Positions 6,968 to 16,500 of a stretch of 64,000 nucleotides of DNA are shown piece by piece. The stretch spans positions 120,677 to 184,676 of the forward strand of contig JAHZDZ010000003.1 of the NCBI GenBank assembly GCA_019422105.1, written 5' to 3'. The DNA is from Bacillota bacterium. GTDB lineage: Bacteria > Bacillota > Clostridia > Lachnospirales > Anaerotignaceae. The stretch's first letter is position 1; each line of letters opens with the position of its first letter. The position numbers and the translations under genes were made by a program. The notes under the pieces were generated by a model, which saw nothing but the letters and a program-made list of their open reading frames with translations, ran no database searches and was not told the origin of the DNA.

Positions 6968-9905
6968 AAAACAGCTGACTATGCTTTTTGAGGGATTTTT
7001 AATCGGCGTCATGCTTATTCTTATTGTGCTGACAGGCACGATGATAGAACATGTGCGCAGACAGATGGAGGATAATGCAGCTGAAGCGGTGAAGGATATT
7101 TTTCAAAAGTCCGAAAATCTTATTAATTCCGATATCCTTTCAGATTTGAACAATGTAAAGCGGTTTGGACAGTACATTGCATGGGAGGATAAGAATAAGG
7201 CAAAAGCAACACTTCAGGCATTTTTGCAGGAATATGATTATTCCTTTGCGGTTTACCTCAGCCGAGAGGGCGTGGGATATGACAGTGACGGAAATCTATG
7301 TACAAAGGATTCGCTTCCCTTTGAGGAAATAGTGCTGGAAACGGGTGAGGCCACGTATTCTCCTGTATATCTGGACGAGGATAAGGTTTGTCAGACGGTA
7401 ATCCAGATGCCTATTAAGAATAACGGCTACATGAAGGGGGCTTTTTATGTTGGTGTTCCCATGGAGCGCTACAGCAGCAATACTATTGCCAGGACATTCC
7501 GCAGTGAGGGTTACTTTTATTTGATGGATCTGTACAGCCAAAATGCAGTCAGCGCTGCCTTTTCCACAGGGGATTCAGGGGTTTCTGTGGTTGGCCTTCG
7601 GGATTTAATGCAGTCGGCTGGGTTTGATGAAAAGGAGCAGAAACGACTTGTTGAGCAGATGGACGCCAGAGAGGAATTCAGTATCCGCGGCATGATATAC
7701 AACGAGGAATATTACCTTTATTTTATTCCGGTTGCGGAAAACAGTGAATGGTATCTGTGTGGAATGATTCCAAGCCGTGTGATACAGACGGAATCAAACA
7801 ACGTACTTTCTATCATCACAGGCATTATTGAAATGCTGGTTGTCATATCTGTTTTAGCCATAACAGCAGTGATCTACTTTCTTCTGCGGCGCAGAAATAT
7901 GGAGCGGAGGCAGGCGGTAGAGCGTGAGATGCAAAATGCCACCTATGATGCCCTCAGCGAGAAAAGTGATGTGGTGGTTTGCTTGTTTGACTGCTCTTTC
8001 CATCATATGGAACAGGTATTCCGAAACAGCAGCAGGATATTAGGGCGGGAAAGCAGCCAATATCTCAATAATTTGGATCCTCTCAGAGAAATCTGTGATT
8101 TGGCCTCACCGATACTTTTTCAGAGGCTTATGGATAACAGGATAGAGGAGGATGAAATATATCATTTGCAGATGGAGCATGCCAAAACGCACCAGACAAT
8201 TGAGATACGGTTTACCATAAAGGCGAATGTTACGATAGGCGGTCAGAAAAAATATATGTTCTACTGGGAGGATGTCACGCAGAATATACGGATTCAGGAA
8301 TCATTGCGGACAGCGGCGCAGGCAGCTCAGCAGGCCAGCCGCGCCAAGTCGGAATTTCTATCCAATATGAGCCATGAAATCAGAACCCCTATGAATGCCA
8401 TTGTGGGAATGGTTGAGATTATGGATCGCAATGTCGACGATCCTGTGCGTATCCGCGACAGTATCAGAAAAATTAAGCTCTCCACTATGCACCTTCTTAA
8501 TATTATAAATGATATTTTGGACTTGTCTCGTATTGAAAGCGGCAAGGTGGCGATTAAGGATGAGCCTTTCTGTCTTTCTGATTTGATTGACAATGTTTCG
8601 GGTATTATCCGTACTCAGGCGGAGGCAAAGCAGCATATTTTTGAGATACATATTCATGATTTATGGCATGACAGTCTGTACGGAGATTGGATGCGCTTAA
8701 ATCAGATTCTTATCAATATTTTAAATAATTCGGTGAAATACACCAGAAACGGCGGAAAGATAGATTTAGAGGTGATGGAAACGCCGGCCCAGCAGACCGG
8801 CTATGTAAATCTGTGCTTTTTGATTCGCGATAATGGGATAGGTATGTCACAAGACTTTATCAAACGCCTGGGAACACCCTTTGAGCAGGAAATGGGCGAG
8901 CTTCACATTCAGGAGGGCGGAACGGGCCTTGGATTGTCTATTGTATTCAACATTGTGGCAATGATGGGCGGCAGCATATCTGTGGAAAGTGAGCTGGATA
9001 AAGGAACAGCTATTGCGGTAAGGGTGGATTTAAAAAGGTCTGATACTGTGGAGGAACCGCAGGAATCTCTGTCCGGCATGAGAGTGTTTATTGCGGATGA
9101 TGATCCTCTGGTGTGTGAGGATGTGACCGCTGTTTTTCATGCTGCAGGCGTGTTTACTGACAGTGCCTTAAACGGCAAAGATGCACTGGAAAAAATTAAA
9201 AAGGCGCACCAAAGCGGTATGGATTTTGACGCTGTCATTATAGATTGGGTGTTGCCCGGTATGGACGGACTGACACTGACAAAAGCAATCAGGGAGCAGG
9301 TCAGCAGGGAACTTCCTGTTATATTTGTTTCGTCCTATGACTGGTCGGAAATTATGGAGGAGGCACAGAATGCGGGAATTGAGCATTTTATAGAAAAGCC
9401 TCTTTTTTATAAACGCCTTTACAGTGCTGTATTATCTGTTAAAAGCGGAAGGCCGTCTCATCAGGGGGGAAAGGAAAAGCAGGAGTCTTCCCTACAAGTG
9501 TCAGATTTGCATGTACTTTTAGCGGAGGATAATGATATTAACAGGGAAATTGCCGTTGAATATTTAAAAATCGGATCCATAACGGCGGATACAGCAGTAA
9601 ATGGGCAGGAGGCTCTGGATATGTTTTTGGAGGCCCCTCCGGGAACCTATGATGCGGTTTTAATGGATCTACAGATGCCTGTTATGGATGGACTGACAGC
9701 CTGCCGCAGAATAAGGCAAAGCGGACATCCGCAGGCCGGTACAATTCCTATTATTGCCATGACAGCCAACGCTTTTGAGGATGATGTTCAGAAATGTCTG
9801 AAAGCAGGTATGAATGCTCATTTGGCAAAGCCCTTGAATTTAAATCAGCTGTTTCAGGTATTGGAAAGACACATGCAGCACAGGGAGAAAGAAGAGAAAA
9901 TGTAA
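6951..9905 (+). CDS. Hybrid histidine kinase with two receiver domains
   Basis: 984 residues. TM1 at about 12-33, an extracellular sensor of about 250 residues, TM2 at about 285-312, and a PAS-like region (about 325-450). HisKA follows with NMSHEIRTPMNAIVG, then HATPase (LNNSVKYT, RDNGIGM, GTGLGLSI). The two receivers are FIADDDP...IIDWVLPGMDG...EKP and LLAEDND...LMDLQMPVMDG...AKP; both keep the acidic pair, phospho-Asp and Lys. No output domain or Hpt is fused, and no response regulator with a DNA-binding domain is encoded nearby. Output must go through an unlinked phosphotransfer protein or a direct target. The ATG has GAGGG upstream and overlaps the preceding gene, so the four genes 2148-9905 form one operon. 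Confidence 0.88.
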   Translation: MNRKNRKQLTMLFEGFLIGVMLILIVLTGTMIEHVRRQMEDNAAEAVKDIFQKSENLINSDILSDLNNVKRFGQYIAWEDKNKAKATLQAFLQEYDYSFAVYLSREGVGYDSDGNLCTKDSLPFEEIVLETGEATYSPVYLDEDKVCQTVIQMPIKNNGYMKGAFYVGVPMERYSSNTIARTFRSEGYFYLMDLYSQNAVSAAFSTGDSGVSVVGLRDLMQSAGFDEKEQKRLVEQMDAREEFSIRGMIYNEEYYLYFIPVAENSEWYLCGMIPSRVIQTESNNVLSIITGIIEMLVVISVLAITAVIYFLLRRRNMERRQAVEREMQNATYDALSEKSDVVVCLFDCSFHHMEQVFRNSSRILGRESSQYLNNLDPLREICDLASPILFQRLMDNRIEEDEIYHLQMEHAKTHQTIEIRFTIKANVTIGGQKKYMFYWEDVTQNIRIQESLRTAAQAAQQASRAKSEFLSNMSHEIRTPMNAIVGMVEIMDRNVDDPVRIRDSIRKIKLSTMHLLNIINDILDLSRIESGKVAIKDEPFCLSDLIDNVSGIIRTQAEAKQHIFEIHIHDLWHDSLYGDWMRLNQILINILNNSVKYTRNGGKIDLEVMETPAQQTGYVNLCFLIRDNGIGMSQDFIKRLGTPFEQEMGELHIQEGGTGLGLSIVFNIVAMMGGSISVESELDKGTAIAVRVDLKRSDTVEEPQESLSGMRVFIADDDPLVCEDVTAVFHAAGVFTDSALNGKDALEKIKKAHQSGMDFDAVIIDWVLPGMDGLTLTKAIREQVSRELPVIFVSSYDWSEIMEEAQNAGIEHFIEKPLFYKRLYSAVLSVKSGRPSHQGGKEKQESSLQVSDLHVLLAEDNDINREIAVEYLKIGSITADTAVNGQEALDMFLEAPPGTYDAVLMDLQMPVMDGLTACRRIRQSGHPQAGTIPIIAMTANAFEDDVQKCLKAGMNAHLAKPLNLNQLFQVLERHMQHREKEEKM

Positions 9906-10045
9906 AGGAAAGAAGGGGACTTAGACAGCGACGGCCCGACTGCCAAAGGGAAGGACAGTTATTTTATTTTCGCGGGGTCTGTGCGTTGCTTTTACCGCAT
10001 CTGCATCCTCAAGAGGTTTCCTTATTTAATTACGAAGTACGATAG

Positions 10046-10090
10046 AAAACCATTCGGCAAAAGGATTATGCTTTTTACCGAATGGTTTTT
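10046..10090. terminator. Bidirectional terminator between convergent units
   Basis: Stem AAAACCATTCGG with CCGAATGGTTTT (10046-10056 / 10078-10088), followed by T-rich sequence on the plus side and a shorter T-run on the minus side. It separates the kinase operon (+) from the collagen-like gene (-). Confidence 0.75.
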
Positions 10091-10119
10091 TATTTTTTCT
10101 TCAGATATATAAAAATGAA

Positions 10120-11462
10120 TCAGGATGGAGTTTGAAAGGAAGCATTCATGTATATCCAATTGATGCAGACAGAGGTTCTGGCACCGCCAAGAGAGATAAA
10201 GGTCTGTACATCGCACATAGACCAAAGGCGTGTGTCAGGATTTTGCTGTCTGATACGCATCCAATGCATTTCCTGTGACTGGCTGTAAACAAGATCATCT
10301 AAAACGGTTTGTACTGATATGCTGGTATTGTCATAGGTCTGCGCCTCCACAGAAGACCCATTATAAATACTGGCTCTTCGGATATCTGCCAGTATTGGAA
10401 CTTTGCTGTCCGACGGGCGGATGGATATACGGACAGATGTCGCGGAGGTATTCTGAACCTTCAATGTCAGCTGTCCCACAGGGATTTCCGCAGTGCTGTT
10501 TAATGCAGACAGGTTGTAGTTATAGTATTCCATTGCAGCTTTAAGGTTAGGGCTTGCAACTGTCTGTGCTGGGGTGGAGAAGCTCACCTTATAACTGGTT
10601 GGTGTATTCTCTATGATATCGATTTGCGGAGTCGCGCCGTTTTCACCTCTTATGCCCTGAGGGCCAGTATCGCCCTGAATGCCCTGGGGGCCGGCAGTTC
10701 CTGTGGCTCCGGTTGGCCCGACGGGTAAAATAAAATCAAGAGAGACGCCTGAGTCGGTTGGATTAGCGGTTACGTGAGCAGTATCGCCGGACTGTACAGC
10801 ACCGACAGAGACGGTGGGGGAATTGCCCTGAGAGCCAGTGTTGCCCTGAATGCCTTGAAGTCCTTGAGGCCCCTGAGGACCAGTATCACCTTGAATGCCT
10901 TGAAGTCCCTGAGGCCCTTGAGGCCCCTGAGGACCAGTATCACCTTGAATGCCTTGAAGTCCTTGAGGCCCCGAGGACCAGTATCACCCTGAATGCCTTG
11001 AAGTCCCTGAGGCCCTTGAGGTCCCTGAGGACCAGTGTCACCTTGAATGCCTTGAAGTCCCTGAGGCCCTTGAGGGCCAGTGTCGCCCTGAATACCTTGA
11101 AGTCCTTGAGCCCCCTGAGGACCAGTGTCACCTTGAATGCCTTGAAGTCCCTGAGGCCCCTGAGGACCAGTGTCACCTTGAATGCCTTGAAGTCCCTGAG
11201 GCCCCTGAGGACCAGTGTCACCTTGAATGCCTTGAAGTCCCTGAGGCCCTTGAGGGCCAGTGTCGCCCTGAATACCTTGAAGTCCTTGAGCCCCCTGAGG
11301 GCCAATGTCGCCCTGAATACCTTGAAGTCCTTGAGGCCCCTGAGGGCCAATGTCACCCTTTACACCCTGCATACCTTGAGGCCCCTGATACAGAAAGCCA
11401 CTTCCATTTACAGGAAATCCTGTATTGGGGTCATAACAGCCATATCCACAGCAGCAATTCAT
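10120..11462 (-). pseudogene. Collagen-like spore-surface (BclA-type) protein, frameshifted
   Basis: Read on the minus strand, it starts MNCCCGYGCYDPNTGFPV, then a GXY collagen region built of GPQGPQGLQGIQGDT units, then a non-repetitive C-terminal domain of about 150 residues (from FSTPAQTVASP to NASFQTPS) that would form the globular trimer end. ATG 11462 is chosen because GGAG lies 8 nt upstream; GTG 11471 lies on that site. The frame is broken once, near 10974, where one repeat reads GGCCCCGAGG instead of GGCCCCTGAGG. The total span is one base short of a multiple of three, so a single 1-nt deletion explains it. The cause may be a true mutation, slipped-strand variation, or a sequencing or assembly slip. 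Such proteins decorate the exosporium of clostridial and Bacillus spores. Confidence 0.8.
10839..11370 (-). repeat. Tandem repeat encoding collagen GXY units
   Basis: Roughly a dozen units of 45 nt (GPQGPQGLQGIQGDT), with at least one 54-nt variant (an extra GPQ). Most units are nearly identical, differing at third positions, which favours slippage and copy-number change. Confidence 0.85.
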
Positions 11463-11771
11463 AGAGTTCACTCCAATTCTGATATTTTATAATACGAATC
11501 CATTACCAGTGGATTATTTGTTTTATGAAATGTTACAGATTATTTGATGAATTTAAAAATCTATACGGCAGCTTATACTTTCAAAAGCTCCTTATTTTCA
11601 TAGTATGCGTTTTGTCCTTCTATGTTTCCATGCCGGATAGCAGGTATCTTTCCCCTGTAAGTATCTTGCGGTTATCTGAAAGGCAGATAATGGAGAGGAT
11701 TTCTCTGAAATAGGGACATAATGTTTTAATTTCGGCATATATTGGTACAAACAAAATACCAGGAGAAAACA
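11463..11771. other. Intergenic stretch between divergent genes
   Basis: It separates the collagen-like gene (-) from the recombinase operon (+). An AT-rich box (TATTATAAAAT on the minus strand, about 11486-11497) could be the -10 of the collagen-like gene. Frames at 11525 (+) and 11598/11620 (-) lack ribosome sites and family resemblance and are not called. Confidence 0.35.
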
Positions 11772-12014
11772 ATGGATAAAGCAGAAGCAAATTATAGGAA
11801 GGACAAAGAAAAACATAACAAGCTGTCCGATAGCAGTGAAATACGGACAGGAATGGACTTACCAAAGGAGGAACGTTTTGATGGGTGTATTGAAGGGTTA
11901 AATAATCCTTTTTGTTTCCGTTGTGGTGAGATGGTAATTCACGTAAATTATAAAAAAGACGGATTATCGCTTGAAGACTGTATCAATGAATACTTTTCAA
12001 ACAGAATTCTCTGA
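11772..12014 (+). CDS. Small protein at head of the recombinase operon, function unknown
   Basis: 80 residues starting MDKAEANYRKDKEKHNKL, with AGGAG upstream (11761-11765). The first 35 residues are highly charged. The rest contains FCFRCGEMVIHVNYKKDG and LSLEDCINEYF, with a CxxC pair on a short beta-like stretch. I do not recognise a named family. Small proteins with a late LxxC/F-rich segment often precede serine recombinase operons in clostridial mobile elements (recalled, not checked), so a directionality or accessory role is possible but unproven. It lies 38 bp before the first recombinase, probably co-transcribed. Confidence 0.6.
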   Translation: MDKAEANYRKDKEKHNKLSDSSEIRTGMDLPKEERFDGCIEGLNNPFCFRCGEMVIHVNYKKDGLSLEDCINEYFSNRIL

Positions 12015-12052
12015 TTCATAAAAGGGTGTTTAAGCGAGGGGATGTGAGGCAT

Positions 12053-13723
12053 ATGAAAAGCTTTAAGGCCTGTGCCTATCTTAGACTGTCACAGGCAGAC
12101 GAAGATAAGGGAAGAGATGATGAGAGCAACAGTATAACAAACCAACGTGCACTGATTGAGGAATATGTAAACGGCCATACCGATATTAAGTTGGTGGAGG
12201 AAAAGGTTGATGACGGCTACAGCGGCATATATTTTGACCGTCCTGCATTTCAGGAAATGATAAAGGATATTGAGAACGGCAGGATTGACTGTGTGATTGT
12301 AAAAGATCTCTCCCGTTTTGGACGTAATTACATAGAAAGCGGCCGGTATCAGGAATATTTCTTTTCCCTTTATAATGTCAGATTTATTTCTGTCAATGAC
12401 TGTATTGATATGAAACCCGGGGAGGAAGAGGATCTCAATCTGCTGCTGCCCTTCAAAAATATTATGAATGATGCGTTTAGCCGCGATATATCCATGAAAA
12501 CCAAAAGTCATATGGATATTCGCCGTAAAAAGGGACTTTTTCTCAGTGCATTTGCTCCCTACGGTTATCAAAAGGATCCTGAGGATAAAAACAGGCTGCT
12601 GCCAGATACTTTTGCCTCTGCGATTGTGCGGGAGATATATGACTGGAAGCTGGAGGGACTGAGTACCGCGCGTATAGCGGAAAAACTGAACAGTCTATCT
12701 GTTTTGGCTCCCAGTGACTATAAGGCGTCTGTGGGATTGCACTATAAGACACCGTTTAAGGTTTACGGCAAAACGAGATGGGACTCAGCGGCGGTGAACA
12801 GGATATTGACAAACAGTATTTATTTGGGACATTTGGCACAGGGAAAAACAAAAAAGATCAGCTTAAAAATAAAAAGCAGCGTTCCTGTGGATCCTTCGAA
12901 GTGGGTGTGTGTGAAAAATACCCATATGCCAGTTATCGCGGAAGAGAAATTTTTAATGGCGCAGAGGTTCCTTTCTTCGGATTTCAGAGTACGGGCAGGA
13001 AAAAAAAGCGTAAGCCCTCTGTCAGGATTTGTATATTGCGGAGGATGCGGGCAGCCTATGAATCATAAGCTTGTCAACTCAAACGGTAGGAGGTATGACT
13101 ATTATATTTGTTCCTCCTACCAAAAGGACAGAAGGGCCTGTTCAAGCCATTTGATAAGAGAAAAGACGTTGGAGGAGGCACTGCTGTTTTTCCTTCAGAG
13201 GCATATACATATGACGGCAGACAAAAAGGAGATATTCGAGCTTATAGGGGAGAAGGAAAATGCTTTGCTTCGGGAAGAAATGAGAAAAAAGGCAATGCAT
13301 GCTTTGGTCTTAAGGAAGCGTCTGAAACGGGCGGAGGGGCTAAAGGCGTCTGTTGTCAGAGACTGGAAGGAAGGGCTGATGAATAAAAGAGAATATCAGG
13401 CTCTTGAGAGGCTTTACCGTGAGCAGTGCATGGAGCTTGAGGGGGCATTGTCAGAGCTTGCGCTAAACTATAAGCAGAATATTAACGGAATTTTGGAAAA
13501 AAAACGGCGGTTTGATGATATTTTGAGGGGAGGATGCGCGGAAACGCTGTCTCGGGGAATTTTAATATGGTTTATTGATAAAATTACTGTGTATAACCAC
13601 TGTGAGATTGATGTGAATTTGCGGTTCCATGAAGCTATCAGTGAGACTTTGCCTTTACAGAAGCGAAATGAAAGTATGTGTATATCAGAAGGGCCGGCCG
13701 GTGAAGCGAAAAAAAAGTTGTAA
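12053..13723 (+). CDS. Large serine recombinase 1
   Basis: 556 residues from ATG 12053 (the frame extends to a GTG at 12026). The N-terminal catalytic domain has AYLRLS with Ser13 as expected nucleophile, NQRALIEEYV, DDGYSGIYFDRPAFQ and VKDLSRFGRNYIESGRY with the conserved Arg residues. Then come the recombinase DNA-binding domain (PYGYQKDPEDKN, RWDSAAVNRILTNSIYLG) and a zinc ribbon (CGGCGQPMNH...CSSYQKDRRACSSH), then a charged coiled-coil and C-terminal part. Length and domains fit a complete large serine integrase/transposase (TnpX/CcrAB class). It is the first of three recombinases in tandem inside the segment bounded by the split spoVD gene, so it is a prime candidate for catalysing the inversion. 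Confidence 0.9.
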   Translation: MKSFKACAYLRLSQADEDKGRDDESNSITNQRALIEEYVNGHTDIKLVEEKVDDGYSGIYFDRPAFQEMIKDIENGRIDCVIVKDLSRFGRNYIESGRYQEYFFSLYNVRFISVNDCIDMKPGEEEDLNLLLPFKNIMNDAFSRDISMKTKSHMDIRRKKGLFLSAFAPYGYQKDPEDKNRLLPDTFASAIVREIYDWKLEGLSTARIAEKLNSLSVLAPSDYKASVGLHYKTPFKVYGKTRWDSAAVNRILTNSIYLGHLAQGKTKKISLKIKSSVPVDPSKWVCVKNTHMPVIAEEKFLMAQRFLSSDFRVRAGKKSVSPLSGFVYCGGCGQPMNHKLVNSNGRRYDYYICSSYQKDRRACSSHLIREKTLEEALLFFLQRHIHMTADKKEIFELIGEKENALLREEMRKKAMHALVLRKRLKRAEGLKASVVRDWKEGLMNKREYQALERLYREQCMELEGALSELALNYKQNINGILEKKRRFDDILRGGCAETLSRGILIWFIDKITVYNHCEIDVNLRFHEAISETLPLQKRNESMCISEGPAGEAKKKL

Positions 13724-13757
13724 ACCTGCTGCTTGAAATAGAAGGAAGGGAAGTGCA

Positions 13758-14795
13758 ATGGCTCGCGGGGGGAGGAAGAAAGTCCTTTTAGGCGGAAACG
13801 AAAACGGAGAAAATATTTATGATGTGGGGCTTTATCTTAGACTTTCGGATAAGGACGAGGGAGGAAGACAGTCAATTAGCGAGTCTATTGAAAATCAGAG
13901 ACGGTATTTGCTGGATTATTTTTCAGACAAGCCCTGTATGCATTTAAAGAGTACCTATATTGATGATGGAAAAACAGGAACCAATTTTGACCGAAGCGGT
14001 TTTCAGCAGCTTATGGAGGATATCAGGAAAAGAAGCATTAATTGTGTAGCGGTTAAGGATCTGTCCCGTCTGGGCAGAAATTTTTATGAAATGGGCGAGC
14101 TGTTAGAAATTATATTTCCTTTTTACAGTGTGAGGCTGATAGCCCCTGCGGATAATTTCGACAGTGAGGAGGCAGGTTTTTCAGATTTAAGTTTTCATGT
14201 GCCAATCACAAATTTTGTGAATGAGACTTACGTGAAGGATACATCCAAAAAAATCAGGACAGCAAGGCTTTCGATGGCAAGGAGAGGAAAGATTTCCTAC
14301 AGCAACGTTCCCTATGGCTATCAGAAATCATCTGCTGACAAATACAGCCTGGAGGTAGACCGCGAGGCGGCGGAGGCGGTTAAAATGATATATGACAGTT
14401 TTGAAAAGGGAATAAGCAAAGTGCGGATTGCGAAAGAATTGAATGAAAAGGGAATATTGTCTCCTTCACAGTATAAACGGCTGAAGGGGAATAAAACGCC
14501 GTATCCGGAAAACAGCAGATGGACGGATTCTATGGTCAGATTCATTTTGTGCAATCCCGTCTACAGGGGCGCTGCCGTCTACGGACGGACAAGGACGGTG
14601 CAGCCGAGAGGAAAAAAAATACCTGTTTCAGAGGAGAACTGGATTTTTGCGGAGGATGCCAATCCGGCGATTATAACGGCGGAGCAGTTTTGGAGGGTGC
14701 AGAAGCTACTGGAAAGAGGCAGGGCATCATGCCGAAAAAAGAAAGATGTGCCGCAGCAGAGAAAAATAAAGACGGTTTTGAGAAAGACATATTGA
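13758..14795 (+). CDS. Serine recombinase 2, short form without zinc ribbon
   Basis: 345 residues. The resolvase domain has LYLRLS (Ser30), ENQRRYLLDYF, DDGKTGTNFDRSGFQ and VKDLSRLGRNFYEMG; the recombinase domain has PYGYQKSS and RWTDSMVRFILCNPVYRG. The protein ends shortly after the recombinase domain (KLLERGRASCRKKKDVPQQ) and lacks the zinc ribbon and coiled-coil of its neighbours. The stop is clean and the next gene begins 26 bp later, so it may be naturally short or 3'-truncated. The catalytic residues look intact. Short recombinases of this kind could act as a hetero-oligomer partner, which is speculation. Start ATG 13758 has GGAAGGGAAG upstream. Confidence 0.85.
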   Translation: MARGGRKKVLLGGNENGENIYDVGLYLRLSDKDEGGRQSISESIENQRRYLLDYFSDKPCMHLKSTYIDDGKTGTNFDRSGFQQLMEDIRKRSINCVAVKDLSRLGRNFYEMGELLEIIFPFYSVRLIAPADNFDSEEAGFSDLSFHVPITNFVNETYVKDTSKKIRTARLSMARRGKISYSNVPYGYQKSSADKYSLEVDREAAEAVKMIYDSFEKGISKVRIAKELNEKGILSPSQYKRLKGNKTPYPENSRWTDSMVRFILCNPVYRGAAVYGRTRTVQPRGKKIPVSEENWIFAEDANPAIITAEQFWRVQKLLERGRASCRKKKDVPQQRKIKTVLRKTY

Positions 14796-14820
14796 ATCAA
14801 AGGCAGAGGGAAGGATAGGA

Positions 14821-16347
14821 GTGTATAAAAAAATAGTTGCGTTTTATATGCGTTTATCGGTGGAAGCGGACGGAGAGACAGAGGAAAGCATGAGCATTGC
14901 GAATCAAAGGGCGATCATTGAGGATTTTTTAGCAGCGCAGGCGGATTTGATTGCCATGGAAAGAATGGAATATATTGACGAGGGATATACGGGAACAAAC
15001 ATGAAGCGGCCGGCCATGGCGAAGCTGCTGGAGGATGTCAGCAGGGGCAGGGTAGGGTGCATTATTGTGAAGGATTTTTCACGTTTTGTGAGAAACCATG
15101 TACTGCAGGGGCAGTTTTTGGAAATTTTGTTTCCTTCGGCAGGAGTACGGTTTATTTCTGTAAACGATCACTTTGACAGCAGGGAGAAAACAAACGGCCT
15201 TCTCCTTCCTTTAATGGGGCTGACCTATGAGCTGTATGCAAGGGATATGTCAAAGAAGATAAAATCCATCAAGAAAAACCAGGCTCAAAGTGGGATTATG
15301 AGACCATGCAGCGCTCCCTATGGCTACGATAGGGATGCGGGAGGCAAGGGTTATGTTGTAGATAGGACGGCGGCAGAAATTGTAAGGAGGATTTATACCC
15401 TTGCGCTGGAGGGATGGCCGTGTATTAAAATCGCCAGATTACTGAACGATGAAAAAATACCTTCCCCCGGCGCTTACAAACGGCTGAAGGGGATGAACCG
15501 TTCGGCAAAGGAAAACGCACTTTGGAATTCCCAGTCTGTCAGAACCATATTAAGAGATGAAGTATACCTTGGGACTTATGTACTGCATAAAAGAACGTGC
15601 ACTGGTTTTGGAGTTAAAAGAAGGAGGAGAACTGCCAGAGAGGATTGGTATATGTTTCCGCGGCGCCATGAGGCTATTATATCCCGGAAGGAATTTGAGC
15701 GTGTACAGCAGATTCGGCATTGGCGCCCTATGGACGTGAGAAACAAAAAGCCGGCGAGACTACTGGACTGCCCGATTATTTGCGGCATATGCGAAAGGGC
15801 CTTAAGGCGGACGTCTGGCAGTAGGGATGCCCGTTATAAATGTGTTACCGCTGATTATATCTCTGATTGCGGGTGCATGAAGGGGGATGTAGGAGAAAAG
15901 GACATGGCAGGAGTCCTTTTTTATATTATCCTCCTCCATTGTGGTTTTACAAAAGGGTGTACTGCCCGGCGGTATCAAGGAGAGGAGATATGCGAAGCAG
16001 CAAAGCAAGAGGATAAAAAAAGGGTTTACCGGGAGGCATCCGTCTATGAAAAATATAAGGATGGATTGATTTCAAAGGAAGAGTATATGCGGCTGAAAAA
16101 ACAGTATGAGACAGAGGAGAATTGGGAGGGGGAGGAAAAGACGGGTTTGCAAAAACAGGCAAAAAAATCCGGCCGATTTCTGACAGACTGTACTGCCTTG
16201 CCTGAATGCACAAAAAGTTGTGAAAGGACTGTAAAGCCAATGGTCGAGAAAATACTGGTTTATGATGAGGAAAAAATGGAGATTTATTTGGGATACACGG
16301 ATATTTACAGGGAGGCGATGCATTGCATTTGCGGGGACGGCAATTGA
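14821..16347 (+). CDS. Large serine recombinase 3
   Basis: 508 residues from GTG 14821, with AAGGATAGGA directly upstream. Catalytic motif FYMRLS (Ser13), NQRAIIEDFL, DEGYTGTNMKRPAMA and VKDFSRFVRNHVLQG (a variation of the usual SRxGRN). The recombinase domain has APYGYDRDAGGKG and LWNSQSVRTILRDEVYLG, followed by a zinc ribbon (CGICERALRR...CGC) and a coiled-coil tail. It ends the tandem recombinase operon; 118 bp downstream lies a perfect bidirectional terminator shared with the convergent spoVD 3' fragment. The three recombinases are clearly diverged from one another rather than recent duplicates. Confidence 0.9.
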   Translation: MYKKIVAFYMRLSVEADGETEESMSIANQRAIIEDFLAAQADLIAMERMEYIDEGYTGTNMKRPAMAKLLEDVSRGRVGCIIVKDFSRFVRNHVLQGQFLEILFPSAGVRFISVNDHFDSREKTNGLLLPLMGLTYELYARDMSKKIKSIKKNQAQSGIMRPCSAPYGYDRDAGGKGYVVDRTAAEIVRRIYTLALEGWPCIKIARLLNDEKIPSPGAYKRLKGMNRSAKENALWNSQSVRTILRDEVYLGTYVLHKRTCTGFGVKRRRRTAREDWYMFPRRHEAIISRKEFERVQQIRHWRPMDVRNKKPARLLDCPIICGICERALRRTSGSRDARYKCVTADYISDCGCMKGDVGEKDMAGVLFYIILLHCGFTKGCTARRYQGEEICEAAKQEDKKRVYREASVYEKYKDGLISKEEYMRLKKQYETEENWEGEEKTGLQKQAKKSGRFLTDCTALPECTKSCERTVKPMVEKILVYDEEKMEIYLGYTDIYREAMHCICGDGN

Positions 16348-16464
16348 GAATAGGGGTGAAAATAAAAAAGGCAATTGAAAAAATTAGGTGCAGAGAGGCT
16401 TTGTTATGGGTGCGTTCGGAATAGCCAGAGCCTTTCTGCAAATTTTTTTACTGCTGCATATATT

Positions 16465-16500
16465 AAAAAAGCAATGGCGAGCATTTGCCATTGCTTTTTT
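16465..16500. terminator. Bidirectional terminator
   Basis: A perfect 14-bp stem, AAAAAAGCAATGGC (16465-16478) with GCCATTGCTTTTTT (16487-16500), gives T-runs on both strands. It serves the recombinase operon (+) and the spoVD 3' fragment (-). Confidence 0.9.

Noticed and set aside
10940..11492. Long ORFs in other frames of the collagen-like region (both strands)
   Set aside because: Repeat periodicity divisible by three keeps all frames open; their products are leucine/arginine repeats without meaning.
11525..11865. Short ORFs between the collagen-like gene and the small protein
   Set aside because: No ribosome sites, overlapping on both strands, no recognisable product.
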